Of a stretch of DNA of 26,779 bases, positions 14,058 through 22,373 are shown one piece after another. How positions within the stretch are numbered: the first letter of the stretch is position 1; every line of letters begins with the position of its first letter. Made by a program: the position numbers and the translations under genes. Under the pieces are notes generated by a model. The model did not search any database, was not told the DNA's origin, and saw nothing but the letters and a program-made list of their open reading frames with translations. Origin of the DNA: Thiohalospira sp051745535. GTDB lineage: Bacteria; Pseudomonadota; Gammaproteobacteria; Thiohalospirales; Thiohalospiraceae. The DNA lies in the NCBI GenBank assembly GCA_051745535.1, contig JBNJED010000009.1, positions 1 through 26,779 on the forward strand. The letters run 5' to 3'.

Positions 14058-16163
14058 TTACTTGATCCGCATCCCGGGCCGCGCCCCGTCGTCGGGGCCC
14101 AGGAGGAAGGGGCCGTCGCCCTCGCCGCTGGCGGCGAGGACCATGCCCTCGGAGACCCCGAAGCGCATCTTGCGCGCCGGCAGGTTGGCCACCATCACCG
14201 TCAGCCGCCCCTCCAGATCCGCGGGGTCGTAGGCCGCCTTGATGCCGGCGAAGACCTGGCGGGTCTCGCCGCCGAGATCCAGCTGCAGGCGCAGGAGCTT
14301 GTCCGCCCCCTCCACCTGCTCGGCGCTGGTGATCCGCGCCACCCGCAGGTCGACGCCGACGAAGTCCTCGAAGGCGATCTCGTCGGCGATGGGCTCCTCG
14401 GCCAGCGGGCCGGTGAGGGCGGTCTCGGTCATGGCGGCATTCTCCTGTCGGGACGCCTCCAGCATGGCGTCCACGTGGTCCTGTTCGATGCGGGTGAGCA
14501 GGGGCTTGAAGCGGTTGATGGCCCCGTCCAGCCGGTTGGCCAGGTCGTCCCAGGTCAGCTCCCGGCCCAGGAAGGCCTCGCTGCGGTGGGCCAGCCCCGG
14601 CACCACCGGCTTGAGGTAGGTCATGATGACCCGGAAGGCGTCCAGGACCATGGCGCTGATGGCCTGCAGTTCCGGCTCGCGGCCGGCCTCCTTGGCCACC
14701 ACCCAGGGCTGGAGCTCGTCGAACAGCCGATTGGCCTCGTCGGCCAGCTCCATGAGTTCGCGCATGAGGCGGCTGTACTCGCGATTCTCGTAGAGTTCGG
14801 CGATGGCGGCGCGGCGCTGCTCCCCGGCGAAGTCGGCGTGCACGGCGCGCCAGCGCTCGGCCAGTCGGTTGCGCTCGGCCAGGGAGTCGGCGGTGGCCCC
14901 CTCGAAACGGTCCGCCTCCCACCACAGCTCGCCGTCGAAGCGCTTGTTGATGAAGCCGGCGGAGCGGCTGGCCAGGTTGACCACCTTGCCCACGAGGTCG
15001 CTGTTCACCCGGGCGATGAAGTCGTCGGTGTTCAGGTCCAGGTCGTCGATGCCGGCGTCCAGCTTGGCCGCCAGGTAGTAGCGCAGGTAGTCGGGGTCCA
15101 GGTGGTCCAGGTAGGTCCGGGCGTTGAGGAAGGTGCCCCGGGACTTGGACATCTTGGCGCCGTTGACGGTGAGGAAGCCGTGGCAGAAGACCGCACTGGG
15201 CACCCGGTAGCCGGCGCCGTGGAGCAGGGCCGGCCAGAAGAGGGTGTGGAAGTAGGCGATGTCCTTGCCGATGAAGTGGTAGAGCTCGGCGTCGCTGTCC
15301 GCCCCCCACCAGTCGTCGAAGTCCAGGTCGCGCCGCTCGGCGAGGTTCAGGAAGCTCGCCATGTAGCCGATGGGGGCGTCCACCCAGACGTAGAAGTACT
15401 TGCCGGGGGCGTCGGGGATCTCGAAGCCGAAATAGGGCGCGTCCCGGGAGATGTCCCAGTCGCGCAGCCCCTCGGCGAGCCACTCCTCCAGCTTGTGGGC
15501 GATGGCCGGCTGCACCCGGGGGCGGCCGGTGGTATCGGTCTCGGCCATCCACTCGCGCAGGAAGCCCTCGAAGTCCTGCAGGCGGAAGAAGTAGTGCTCG
15601 GAGTCGCGCTCCTCCGGGGCCGCGCCGGAGACGGCGGAGACCGGATTTAGCAGCTCGGTGGGCTGGTAGGTGGCCCCGCACACCTCGCAGGCGTCGCCGT
15701 ACTGGTCCTCGGCGTGGCAGCGGGGGCAGGTGCCCTTGACGTAGCGGTCGGGGAGGAACATCCCCGCCTCGGGGTCGTAGGCCTGGCGGATGGTGCGCCG
15801 GTCGATGTGGCCGGCGGCCTCCAGCCGCCGGTAGATGGTCTCCACCATCCGGCGGTTCTCCACCGAGTGGGTGGAGTGGTAGTTGTCGAAGGCGACGTGG
15901 AAGTCGGCCAGGTCGCGCCGGTGCTCCTCGCCCACCCGGGCGATGAGCTCCTCGGGGGCTACCCCCTCGCTCTGCGCTCGCAGCATGATGGGGGTGCCGT
16001 GGGCGTCGTCGGCGCAGACGTAGCCGCATTCGTGGCCGCGCAGGCGCTGGTAGCGGACCCAGATATCGGTCTGCACGTACTCCACCAGGTGGCCCAGGTG
16101 GATGCTGCCATTGGCGTAGGGCAGGGCGCTGGTAACCAGGATGCGGCGGTGGCCTTCGGACAT
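14058..16163 (-). CDS. metG: Methionyl-tRNA synthetase
   Basis: MetG charges tRNA-Met with methionine. This 701-aa protein is the long bacterial form. The HIGH-type motif is HLGH (22-25) in LPYANGSIHLGHLVEY. A zinc knuckle, CPRC...CEVC, lies around residues 145-161, and KMSKS occurs in NGAKMSKSRGTFL near residue 340. The C-terminal 110 residues form the EMAP/Trbp111-like tRNA-binding domain (FVGVDLRVARI, VANLPARKMRFGVSEGMVLA). The start has no strong ribosome site visible; the conserved N-terminus begins directly at this ATG. It diverges from apbC, an arrangement shared with Pseudomonas and E. coli. Confidence 0.97.
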   Translation of the reverse strand: MSEGHRRILVTSALPYANGSIHLGHLVEYVQTDIWVRYQRLRGHECGYVCADDAHGTPIMLRAQSEGVAPEELIARVGEEHRRDLADFHVAFDNYHSTHSVENRRMVETIYRRLEAAGHIDRRTIRQAYDPEAGMFLPDRYVKGTCPRCHAEDQYGDACEVCGATYQPTELLNPVSAVSGAAPEERDSEHYFFRLQDFEGFLREWMAETDTTGRPRVQPAIAHKLEEWLAEGLRDWDISRDAPYFGFEIPDAPGKYFYVWVDAPIGYMASFLNLAERRDLDFDDWWGADSDAELYHFIGKDIAYFHTLFWPALLHGAGYRVPSAVFCHGFLTVNGAKMSKSRGTFLNARTYLDHLDPDYLRYYLAAKLDAGIDDLDLNTDDFIARVNSDLVGKVVNLASRSAGFINKRFDGELWWEADRFEGATADSLAERNRLAERWRAVHADFAGEQRRAAIAELYENREYSRLMRELMELADEANRLFDELQPWVVAKEAGREPELQAISAMVLDAFRVIMTYLKPVVPGLAHRSEAFLGRELTWDDLANRLDGAINRFKPLLTRIEQDHVDAMLEASRQENAAMTETALTGPLAEEPIADEIAFEDFVGVDLRVARITSAEQVEGADKLLRLQLDLGGETRQVFAGIKAAYDPADLEGRLTVMVANLPARKMRFGVSEGMVLAASGEGDGPFLLGPDDGARPGMRIK

Positions 16164-16350
16164 GGGACTCGCGGCTCGGCAGTAGCGGGCTGGAAGATAA
16201 CCCTGTCATGGTACTAGCCGGCCGGGGGGAGGGCCAGTTGCGCGGGCGCTCCCGGGGTGCGGCCAGCGGTGGAGGACCGAGAGCAGAAAAGGCTCATTCC
16301 CTTCGGGTAGAATATCCGACCCATCCGTCCCACAATAGCGGGCCAGATAG

Positions 16351-16377
16351 CGCGAGGTCGCCGCGGCGGCGGCCTCG
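16351..16377 (+). other. 12-bp hairpin in the apbC leader
   Basis: Positions 16351-16362 pair with 16366-16377, with one G-U pair and a 3-nt loop, 29 nt before the apbC ATG. A -10-like TAGAAT at 16308-16313 would put it inside the leader RNA, but its -35 partner is poor. The remainder of the 243-bp metG-apbC gap shows nothing else I can name. Confidence 0.45.
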
Positions 16378-16406
16378 CAGACAACCGTCCGAGGAGTGCG
16401 AACGTC

Positions 16407-17498
16407 ATGGCGAACGTTTCCGAGCAGCAGGTGGAGACCGCCCTCAAGGGGTATGTGGATCCCTACATGGACCGGGACCCGGTCTCGGCGAAGATCGTCG
16501 ACGGGATCCAGGTCGACGGCGACCGGGTCACCGTGAATCTCAAGGTGGGCTTCCCCGTGGAGGGCTACCGGGACGAGCTCGCCGCGGCGGTCCGCGACGC
16601 GGTGAAGGGCGGGACCGACGCCAGCGACGTCACCGTCAACATCGAGCAGAAGGTGGAGACCCACTCGGTGCAGCAGGGCGTCTCCCCCATCTCCGGGGTC
16701 AAGAATATCATCGCCGTGGCCTCCGGCAAGGGTGGCGTGGGCAAGTCCACCACCGCGGTGAACCTGGCCCTGGCCCTGGCCGCCGAGGGTGCCCGGGTGG
16801 GGCTGCTGGATGCCGATATTTACGGCCCCAGCACCCCGCGGATGATGGGCCTCTCCGACAAGCCCGACTCCAAGGACGGCAAGACCCTGGAGCCCATGGT
16901 CAACTACGGCGTCCAGACCATGTCCATCGGCTACCTCATCGACGAGGACACCCCCATGGTCTGGCGTGGGCCCATGGTCACCCAGGCCCTGGAGCAGCTG
17001 CTCAACGATACCAACTGGGACGACGTCGACTACCTGGTCATCGACCTGCCGCCGGGCACCGGCGACATCCAGCTGACCCTGGCGCAGAAGGTGCCGGTCT
17101 CCGGGGCGCTCATCGTCACGACGCCCCAGGACATCTCGCTGCTGGATGCGCGCAAGGCGCACAAGATGTTCGAGAAGGTCTCGGTGGACACCCTGGGCAT
17201 CATCGAGAACATGTCCATCCACATCTGCTCGAACTGTGGCCACGAGGAGCACATCTTCGGCGAAGGTGGCGGCCAGTCCATGTCGGATGAGTACGGTATC
17301 GACCTGCTGGGCTCGCTGCCCCTGGATATCCACATCCGCGAGCAGGCGGACGGCGGCAAGCCCACCGTGGTCGCCGACCCGGACAGCCGGCTCACCGAGA
17401 TCTATCGCCAGATCGCCCGGCGTACGTCGGCGCGGCTCTCCCTCAAGGGGCGGGAGCACAGCCACAAGTTCCCCAACATCGTCATCCAGGACAACTGA
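16407..17498 (+). CDS. apbC: Iron-sulfur cluster carrier protein ApbC (Mrp)
   Basis: This 363-aa Mrp/NBP35-family P-loop ATPase carries and delivers 4Fe-4S clusters. An N-terminal MIP18/DUF59-type domain spans about 1-85. The deviant Walker A, SGKGGVGKST, is at 106-115, DADIYGPS at 135-142, and the Walker B region is VIDLPPGTGD (211-220). The cluster-binding CxxC is C274-S-N-C277 in IHICSNCGHEEHIFG. The start is the ATG after GAGGAG (16391-16396). It suits a chromosome that also encodes several iron-sulfur proteins nearby (rnfB, rnfC, nth), although it is a general housekeeping protein. Confidence 0.96.
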   Translation: MANVSEQQVETALKGYVDPYMDRDPVSAKIVDGIQVDGDRVTVNLKVGFPVEGYRDELAAAVRDAVKGGTDASDVTVNIEQKVETHSVQQGVSPISGVKNIIAVASGKGGVGKSTTAVNLALALAAEGARVGLLDADIYGPSTPRMMGLSDKPDSKDGKTLEPMVNYGVQTMSIGYLIDEDTPMVWRGPMVTQALEQLLNDTNWDDVDYLVIDLPPGTGDIQLTLAQKVPVSGALIVTTPQDISLLDARKAHKMFEKVSVDTLGIIENMSIHICSNCGHEEHIFGEGGGQSMSDEYGIDLLGSLPLDIHIREQADGGKPTVVADPDSRLTEIYRQIARRTSARLSLKGREHSHKFPNIVIQDN

Positions 17499-17514
17499 GT
17501 CGGGGACCGTTGAA

Positions 17515-17588
17515 CCCCACTGGCCTCGGCCACTGGGGTGGCGGCCGTCGCCGTGCTACCCTCTCCGGCTTCCCGGAGGCGCGGCGAC
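17515..17588 (+). other. Two consecutive hairpins between apbC and dcd
   Basis: 17515-17538 is a near-perfect inverted repeat (CCCCACTGGCC with GGCCACTGGGG, one C-C mismatch) and could be a terminator after apbC, but lacks a U-tract. It is followed by a nested structure: GTCGCCG (17547-17553) with CGGCGAC (17582-17588), enclosing CTCCGG-CTTC-CCGGAG (17563-17578). The second ends 12 nt before the dcd ATG. Confidence 0.5.
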
Positions 17589-17600
17589 GAGGGCCCGAGC

Positions 17601-18170
17601 ATGAGCATCAAATCCGACCACTGGATCCGGCGCATGGCCACCGAGGAGGGGATGATCGACCCCTTCGAGCCGGAACAGGTGCGCACCGGCGAGGACGGTT
17701 CCCCCCTCATCTCCTACGGCACGTCGAGCTACGGCTACGACATCCGCTGTGCCGACGAATTCAAGATCTTCACCAACATCAACTCGGCCATCGTCGACCC
17801 CAAGGCCTTCACCGACGAGAGCTTCGTCAGCTTCAAGGGCGACGTCTGCATCATCCCGCCCAACTCCTTCGCCCTGGCGCGCACGGTGGAGTATTTCCGG
17901 ATCCCCCGCTCGGTGCTCACCATCTGCCTGGGCAAGTCGACCTATGCCCGCTGCGGGATCATCGTCAACGTGACGCCGCTGGAGCCGGAGTGGGAGGGGC
18001 ACGTGACCCTGGAGTTCTCCAACACCACGCCCCTGCCGGCCAAGGTCTACGCCAATGAGGGCGTGGCCCAGCTCCTCTTCCTGGAGTCGGACGAGGTCTG
18101 CGGGACCTCCTACGGGGATCGCGGGGGCAAGTATCAGGGCCAGCGCGGGGTAACGCTGCCGCGTTCCTGA
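17601..18170 (+). CDS. dcd: dCTP deaminase
   Basis: Dcd deaminates dCTP to dUTP and so feeds thymidylate synthesis. The 189-aa product is the usual length and begins MSIKSDHWIRRMA. Family blocks are GTSSYGYDIR (near 40-50), the active-site stretch GKSTYARCGIIVNVTPLEPE and EGHVTLEFSN with the catalytic glutamate region, and GKYQGQRGVTLP at the C-terminus. A 21-codon upstream extension was rejected because it is not family-like and lies in the hairpin region. The ribosome site is weak (GAGGG). Its place beside apbC and metG is shared with Pseudomonas. Confidence 0.95.
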   Translation: MSIKSDHWIRRMATEEGMIDPFEPEQVRTGEDGSPLISYGTSSYGYDIRCADEFKIFTNINSAIVDPKAFTDESFVSFKGDVCIIPPNSFALARTVEYFRIPRSVLTICLGKSTYARCGIIVNVTPLEPEWEGHVTLEFSNTTPLPAKVYANEGVAQLLFLESDEVCGTSYGDRGGKYQGQRGVTLPRS

Positions 18171-18176
18171 GGGCGG

Positions 18177-18932
18177 TTACTCCTCCATCGCGGAGAAGTC
18201 GGCCTCCGGGGCCTTCTGGAGTTCCAGCAGCCCCTTGCGGTCGTCGCCCTTGCGCTGCTCCACCGCCACCGGCAGATAGCCCAGCTCCGGGGCCAGCCAG
18301 AAGACGCTGCGCCGCTTGCCGGGCTTGTCGCGGATCTGCTCCACCCGGACGGTCCGCCAGCTCCCGGCCGGGGTCTCGCGCCGGGTCTCGCCGGTGACCT
18401 CGTAGCGGTAGGTCTCGGGGCCGTCCTCGTCCACCACCTGGAACTCGAATGTCTCCTCGCCGGCGGCCACCCCGCGCATGACGACGAACTGGGCGCTGAC
18501 CAGATCCTGGGTGCCGGCCTCCAGCGCCCATTCCCGGCCACGTACCGCCTCCCGCACCACGGCCTCGCCGTAGTGGAAGCTCAGCCGGATATCCTTCTCC
18601 TTGCCGGTGCGCTGGCGGTAGCGGTACTCAAGCGGCCGGATCCCGTCGTCATCCCAGCGGAAGCGGCTGCTCTCCCGGGTGTCGCCACTGAACAGCAGCC
18701 GGGCCATGCCGCCGGGGCGGGCCACCGAGGCGACGCGGTACTCGTGGCCGCGGCCCTCCTCGATGGACTCGCGGCTGATGGTCCGCTCCATGGTTCCCAG
18801 GCTGAAGCCGCTGCGCTTGACGCGGTACTCCATCTCCACCCCGTCGGGGAAGGGTGCCTGGGTCCCCGCCGCCAGCAGGGCTGGCGGGAGGGTCAGTGTC
18901 AGGCAGGCGGTCAAAAGGGCGATCGTCCTCAT
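18177..18932 (-). CDS. DUF3108 exported protein
   Basis: This 251-aa protein has a signal peptide, MRTIALLTACLTLTLPPALLAAG, in the first 22 or so residues, with cleavage likely near LLAAG. The mature part fits the DUF3108 family: an early MEYRVKRSGFSLGTMERTI block, a beta-rich middle, and a late KRRSVFWLAPELGYLPVAVEQ block. No biochemical function is established for the family. The ATG overlaps the purN stop as ATGA (18929-18932), and the purM-purN-DUF3108 order is common in gammaproteobacteria. Its stop is 6 bp from the convergent dcd stop. Confidence 0.88.
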   Translation of the reverse strand: MRTIALLTACLTLTLPPALLAAGTQAPFPDGVEMEYRVKRSGFSLGTMERTISRESIEEGRGHEYRVASVARPGGMARLLFSGDTRESSRFRWDDDGIRPLEYRYRQRTGKEKDIRLSFHYGEAVVREAVRGREWALEAGTQDLVSAQFVVMRGVAAGEETFEFQVVDEDGPETYRYEVTGETRRETPAGSWRTVRVEQIRDKPGKRRSVFWLAPELGYLPVAVEQRKGDDRKGLLELQKAPEADFSAMEE

Positions 18933-19606
18933 CGGTCCCCCTCCTCCGGTGTCGCCTCGGGCGGCAGCGGGGCTTCCAGCGGGGCATGGTCCAGCAGCAC
19001 TGTCTCCCCCTGCAGCCGCAGCCGGCCCTCGGCGAAGAGCCGGACGGCCTGGGGGAGGATGATGTACTCCCAGGGGCGGACCCGTGCCTCCAGCGTCTCG
19101 GGGGTGTCGTCGGCGCGCACCGGCACCCGGGCCTGGACCACCACCGGCCCGTCGTCGACCCCGGGGGTGACGAAGTGGACGCTGGAGCCGTGTTCGGCGT
19201 CACCGGCCTCCACGGCGCGGCGATGGGTATCCAGCCCCTTGTGGCGCGGTAGCAGGGAGGGATGGACGTTGAGCATGTGGCCGGTATAGCGGGTGACGAA
19301 GTCGTCGGTGAGCACCCGCATGAAGCCGGCCAGGACCACCAGGGCCGGCTCCCGGGCGTCGATGCGCCGGGCCAGTTCGGCGTCGAAGGCGGCGCGGTCG
19401 GCGTAGTCCCGGTGGTTGATGACCTCGGTGGGGACGCCGGCGGCCCGGGCCCGTTCCAGGCCGCCGGCATCGGGCCGATTGCTGATCACCGCGCGGACCT
19501 CCACCGGCAGGGTGCCGGCGGCGGCCCGGTCCAGGAGCGCCTGGAGATTGGTGCCGCCGCCGGAGATGAGGACGACGATGGGCAGGGGCCGGTGGGGGGC
19601 CGTCAT
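18929..19606 (-). CDS. purN: Phosphoribosylglycinamide formyltransferase (PurN)
   Basis: PurN transfers a formyl group from 10-formyltetrahydrofolate to GAR in purine synthesis. The 225-aa protein shows VLISGGGTNLQALL (phosphate-binding loop, near 12-25), the catalytic block NVHPSLLP with Asn and His, and HFVTPGVDDGPVV containing the catalytic aspartate. The end has about 15 extra residues (PLPPEATPEEGDR) beyond the usual core. It is coupled to purM by an ATGA overlap (19603-19606). Confidence 0.96.
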   Translation of the reverse strand: MTAPHRPLPIVVLISGGGTNLQALLDRAAAGTLPVEVRAVISNRPDAGGLERARAAGVPTEVINHRDYADRAAFDAELARRIDAREPALVVLAGFMRVLTDDFVTRYTGHMLNVHPSLLPRHKGLDTHRRAVEAGDAEHGSSVHFVTPGVDDGPVVVQARVPVRADDTPETLEARVRPWEYIILPQAVRLFAEGRLRLQGETVLLDHAPLEAPLPPEATPEEGDR

Positions 19607-20658
19607 GCGATGACCACCCGCGGTCCGTCATCGGCGGCGGTGAGTTCACCGATGGCGGTCACCGTCTCGCCGGCCTCGCGCAGGGTGGCGGCCACCGCCT
19701 CGGCCTCGTCCGCGGCCACCGCCACCACCATGCCGATGCCGCAGTTGAAGGTGCGGAACATCTCCGCCGGCTCCACGTGCCCCCGCTCCCGGATCCAGTC
19801 GAAGACCGGCGGCTGGGACCAGCGGCCGCTGTCCACCCGGGCGCCCAGCCCCTCGGGCAGGACGCGGGGGAGGTTCTCCGGCAGCCCGCCGCCGGTGATG
19901 TGGGCCAGGGCGTGGATGGCGCCGGGGTGGGCGGCCAGGGCATCGAGCAGCGGGCGGACGTAGATCCGGGTGGGGGCCAGCAGGGCCTCGCCCAGGGTGG
20001 TATCGCCGCAGGGCTGGTCCAGGGCGGCGCCGGTGGTATCCAGCAGCCGCCGGATGAGGGAGTAGCCGTTGGAGTGGGGCCCGGAGGCGGCCAGCCCCAG
20101 CAGGGTGTCGCCGGCCCGGCAGTGCGTCCCGTCCAGGAGCCGGTCGCGCTCGGCGACGCCGACGCAGAAGCCGGCCAGGTCGTAGCGGCCCCCTTCGTAG
20201 AAGCCCGGCATCTCCGCCGTCTCCCCGCCCACCAGGGCGCAGCCGGCCTCCTCGCAGCCGGCGGCGATCCCGGTGACCACGTCGCCGGCGGTATCGACTT
20301 CCAGCTTGCCGGTGGCGTAGTAGTCCAGGAAGAAGAGCGGTTCGGCGCCCTGAACGACGAGGTCGTTGACGCACATGGCCACCAGATCGCGGCCGATGGT
20401 GTCGTGCCGGCCCATGCGCTCGGCCAGGGCGAGCTTGGTGCCGACGCCGTCGGTCCCGGCCACCAGGACCGGGTCGCGGTAGCCGGCGGGCAGGTCCACC
20501 AGGGCGCCGAAGCCGCCCAGGCCGCCGCGGACCTCGGGCCGCCGGGTGCGCTCCACGGCGGGGCGGATGCGGTCGACCAGGTCGTTGCCGGCATCAATGT
20601 CCACGCCGGCGTCGCGGTAGGTGAGGCCGGAGCCGGTCTCGGTTTCGTCGGCGCTCAA
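19603..20658 (-). CDS. purM: Phosphoribosylformylglycinamidine cyclo-ligase (PurM)
   Basis: PurM closes FGAM to aminoimidazole ribonucleotide using ATP. The 351-aa product has the family blocks TYRDAGVDIDAGNDLVDRI, GTDGVGTKLALA, VGGETAEMPGFY, ASGPHSNGYSLIR and HITGGGLPENLPR. The start is taken as TTG (20656-20658): the preceding GAGGAGG is well spaced, and residues from there match the normal PurM N-terminus. The frame stays open for hundreds of codons upstream, but only as a shadow of the DUF2066 gene. No PurR-type operator was recognised upstream. Confidence 0.95.
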   Translation of the reverse strand: MSADETETGSGLTYRDAGVDIDAGNDLVDRIRPAVERTRRPEVRGGLGGFGALVDLPAGYRDPVLVAGTDGVGTKLALAERMGRHDTIGRDLVAMCVNDLVVQGAEPLFFLDYYATGKLEVDTAGDVVTGIAAGCEEAGCALVGGETAEMPGFYEGGRYDLAGFCVGVAERDRLLDGTHCRAGDTLLGLAASGPHSNGYSLIRRLLDTTGAALDQPCGDTTLGEALLAPTRIYVRPLLDALAAHPGAIHALAHITGGGLPENLPRVLPEGLGARVDSGRWSQPPVFDWIRERGHVEPAEMFRTFNCGIGMVVAVAADEAEAVAATLREAGETVTAIGELTAADDGPRVVIA

Positions 20659-20705
20659 GGGGGCCTCCTCGGGGCGATGGGCTGAGGGTCGGATCCAAAG
20701 ATCGC

Positions 20706-20711
20706 ATTGTA
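20706..20711 (-). promoter_or_regulatory. purM: Putative -10 box for the purMN operon
   Basis: On the - strand TACAAT matches the sigma70 -10 consensus at five of six bases. It would give a leader of about 40 nt before the purM TTG. The -35 region (TTCCAT at 17-bp spacing) is poor, so an activator may be needed or the call may be wrong. Confidence 0.4.
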
Positions 20712-20752
20712 ATGAGTCCCCGTGGGGCATGGAACCGCGCCCGGCAGTGGGC

Positions 20753-20758
20753 CATAAT
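20753..20758 (+). promoter_or_regulatory. Putative -10 box very close to the DUF2066 start
   Basis: CATAAT lies only 8 bp before the ATG at 20767, and no ribosome site is visible between. The -35 position holds TGGAAC (three of six). If real, the transcript would be nearly leaderless. Confidence 0.3.
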
Positions 20759-20766
20759 CGCCAGCC

Positions 20767-21816
20767 ATGAATGCCCTGTTCCCCCGCACGTGCCGGCTCC
20801 TTCTTCTCCTGCTGTCTGCCATGGCGGTCGGTACGGCCCCGGCTGCCACCCTGGACGACCTCTACGAGACCCGGATCACCGTCGAGAGCCAGGGTGCCGA
20901 GGAGCGCGCCGGCGCCCTGCGGGCCGGCCTGCGCCAGGTGCTGGTGCGCGTCTCCGGGAGCACCGGCGCGGGGGAGCTTCCGGGGGTCGCGGCGGCGGTG
21001 GCCGAGCCCGGGCGCTATCTCCAACAGTACCGCTATACCGGTGAGGAGGGCGATGACCTGGCCCTCTGGATGCGGTTCCAGCCCCGATCCATCCGGCGCC
21101 TCCTGGAGTCCGAGGAGCTCCCGGTCTGGGGCCGGACACGGCCGACGACGCTGGTCTGGCTGGCGGTGGAGGAGGGGGGCGAGCGGCGCCTGCTGGGCCC
21201 GGAGAGCGACCACCCCGTCCGGCAGGCGCTGGCCGAGCGGGCACAGTTGCGCGGCCTCCCCCTGCGCTGGCCGCTGCGTGACCTGCAGGATCGCCGCACC
21301 GTGGAGGCGGCGGATGTCGCCGCCGGGTTCGTCGATCCGGTCCGCTCTGCCTCCGTCCGCTACGCCACCGACGCCGTCCTCATGGGCCGCGCGCGGCAGA
21401 CCGCCAGCGGGGAGTGGCAGGCCGACTGGACCCTGTTGCGCGGCGGGCAGACCAGTCGCTGGTCCGCCTCCGGTGACCTGCTGGTCGAGGTGACGGATGC
21501 CGGCATCGACGGCACCGCGGAGGCGCTGGCGGCCGCCTATACGGGGGGGCGCGGTGAAACCGGGGATGTCACCCTGGCGGTGAGCGGCGTCCGGGATCTG
21601 GGGAGCTACATCCGTGTCCGCGACTACCTCGCCGATCTCTCCGCCGTGCGCCGAGTGAACGTGAGCAGCGTGACCGGCGACGAGCTGCACCTGGAGTTGA
21701 CCCTGCGCGGTGGTCCTGACGGCCTCATCCAGGCCATCGGCCTCGGCGATACCCTGATTCGGGCACGGCAGCCGGCCGGGGCGGGAGATACCCTGCGCTA
21801 CCGCTACCTCCCATGA
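20767..21816 (+). CDS. DUF2066 exported protein
   Basis: This 349-aa protein has a signal peptide (hydrophobic LLLLLLSAMAVGTAPA, cleavage near APA|AT at about 26-27). The mature part matches DUF2066: YETRITVESQGAEERAGALR followed by GLRQVLVRVSG, then a middle block (LVWLAVEEGGERRLLGPES), and a C-terminal half with DLGSYIRVRDYLADL. The family has no known activity but is regularly found just before hda and a PerM-like gene. The stop overlaps the next gene by 4 nt, giving a four-gene operon to hda. Confidence 0.9.
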   Translation: MNALFPRTCRLLLLLLSAMAVGTAPAATLDDLYETRITVESQGAEERAGALRAGLRQVLVRVSGSTGAGELPGVAAAVAEPGRYLQQYRYTGEEGDDLALWMRFQPRSIRRLLESEELPVWGRTRPTTLVWLAVEEGGERRLLGPESDHPVRQALAERAQLRGLPLRWPLRDLQDRRTVEAADVAAGFVDPVRSASVRYATDAVLMGRARQTASGEWQADWTLLRGGQTSRWSASGDLLVEVTDAGIDGTAEALAAAYTGGRGETGDVTLAVSGVRDLGSYIRVRDYLADLSAVRRVNVSSVTGDELHLELTLRGGPDGLIQAIGLGDTLIRARQPAGAGDTLRYRYLP

Positions 21817-22373
21817 CCCTGGCCTGGCTGCCCAACGCCATCAGCATCCTCCGGATCCTGCTGGTGCCACCGGCGGTGGCCGCCATGCTCGGCGGTCGCC
21901 ATGATATCGCCCTGGGGCTGGTCCTGGTGGCCGCCCTCTCCGACGGCATCGATGGCTGGCTGGCACGCCACAAGGGGTGGGGGAGCGCCCTGGGGGCCTT
22001 CCTGGACCCGCTGGCGGACAAGCTCCTCATGCTGGCCGCCTATGCCACCCTGGGGTGGCTGGCCGCGATCCCGCCCTGGCTGCCCTTCCTGGTCATCGGC
22101 CGGGATCTCTTCATCATCGGGGGTGCGGCCTGGCTGCGGCGGCGGCGCGCCTCCCGGGTGGCCGCGCGGCCCGTCAGCAAGCTCAACACGTTCGTCCAGG
22201 CTGGCTATATCCTGCTGGTCCTGGCGGCGCTGGTGCCGCTGCCCGTGCCGGCGGCGGTGGTGGCGGACGCCACCGTCCTGGTGGTCCTGACCACCCTCGC
22301 CTCCGGCCTGGACTACCTGGGAACCTTTCGGCGCATGGCGAACGCCGGGGACAACGACGGAGGGGCCTCGTGA
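21813..22373 (+). CDS. CDP-alcohol phosphatidyltransferase family protein
   Basis: This 186-aa inner membrane enzyme is of the class that makes phosphatidylglycerol-phosphate or similar lipids from CDP-diacylglycerol. The complete signature D-x2-D-G-x2-A-R-x8-G-x3-D-x3-D is visible in SDGIDGWLARHKG, continuing to GAFLDPLADK, within residues 43-70. Five or six membrane segments surround it. NAISILRILLVPP at the start is typical of PgsA-like proteins. The acceptor alcohol cannot be told from sequence, so pgsA is not assigned. The ATG overlaps the DUF2066 stop as ATGA (21813-21816). Confidence 0.92.
   Translation: MTLAWLPNAISILRILLVPPAVAAMLGGRHDIALGLVLVAALSDGIDGWLARHKGWGSALGAFLDPLADKLLMLAAYATLGWLAAIPPWLPFLVIGRDLFIIGGAAWLRRRRASRVAARPVSKLNTFVQAGYILLVLAALVPLPVPAAVVADATVLVVLTTLASGLDYLGTFRRMANAGDNDGGAS

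Noticed and set aside
14029..16209. 726-codon open frame on the - strand over metG, and a + strand frame at 14475-15650
   Set aside because: Both are Arg/Pro/Gly- or Gly/Val-rich shadow translations of metG.
20659..20766. Possible PurR-type operator upstream of purM
   Set aside because: No 16-bp purine-repressor palindrome was recognisable in this gap.
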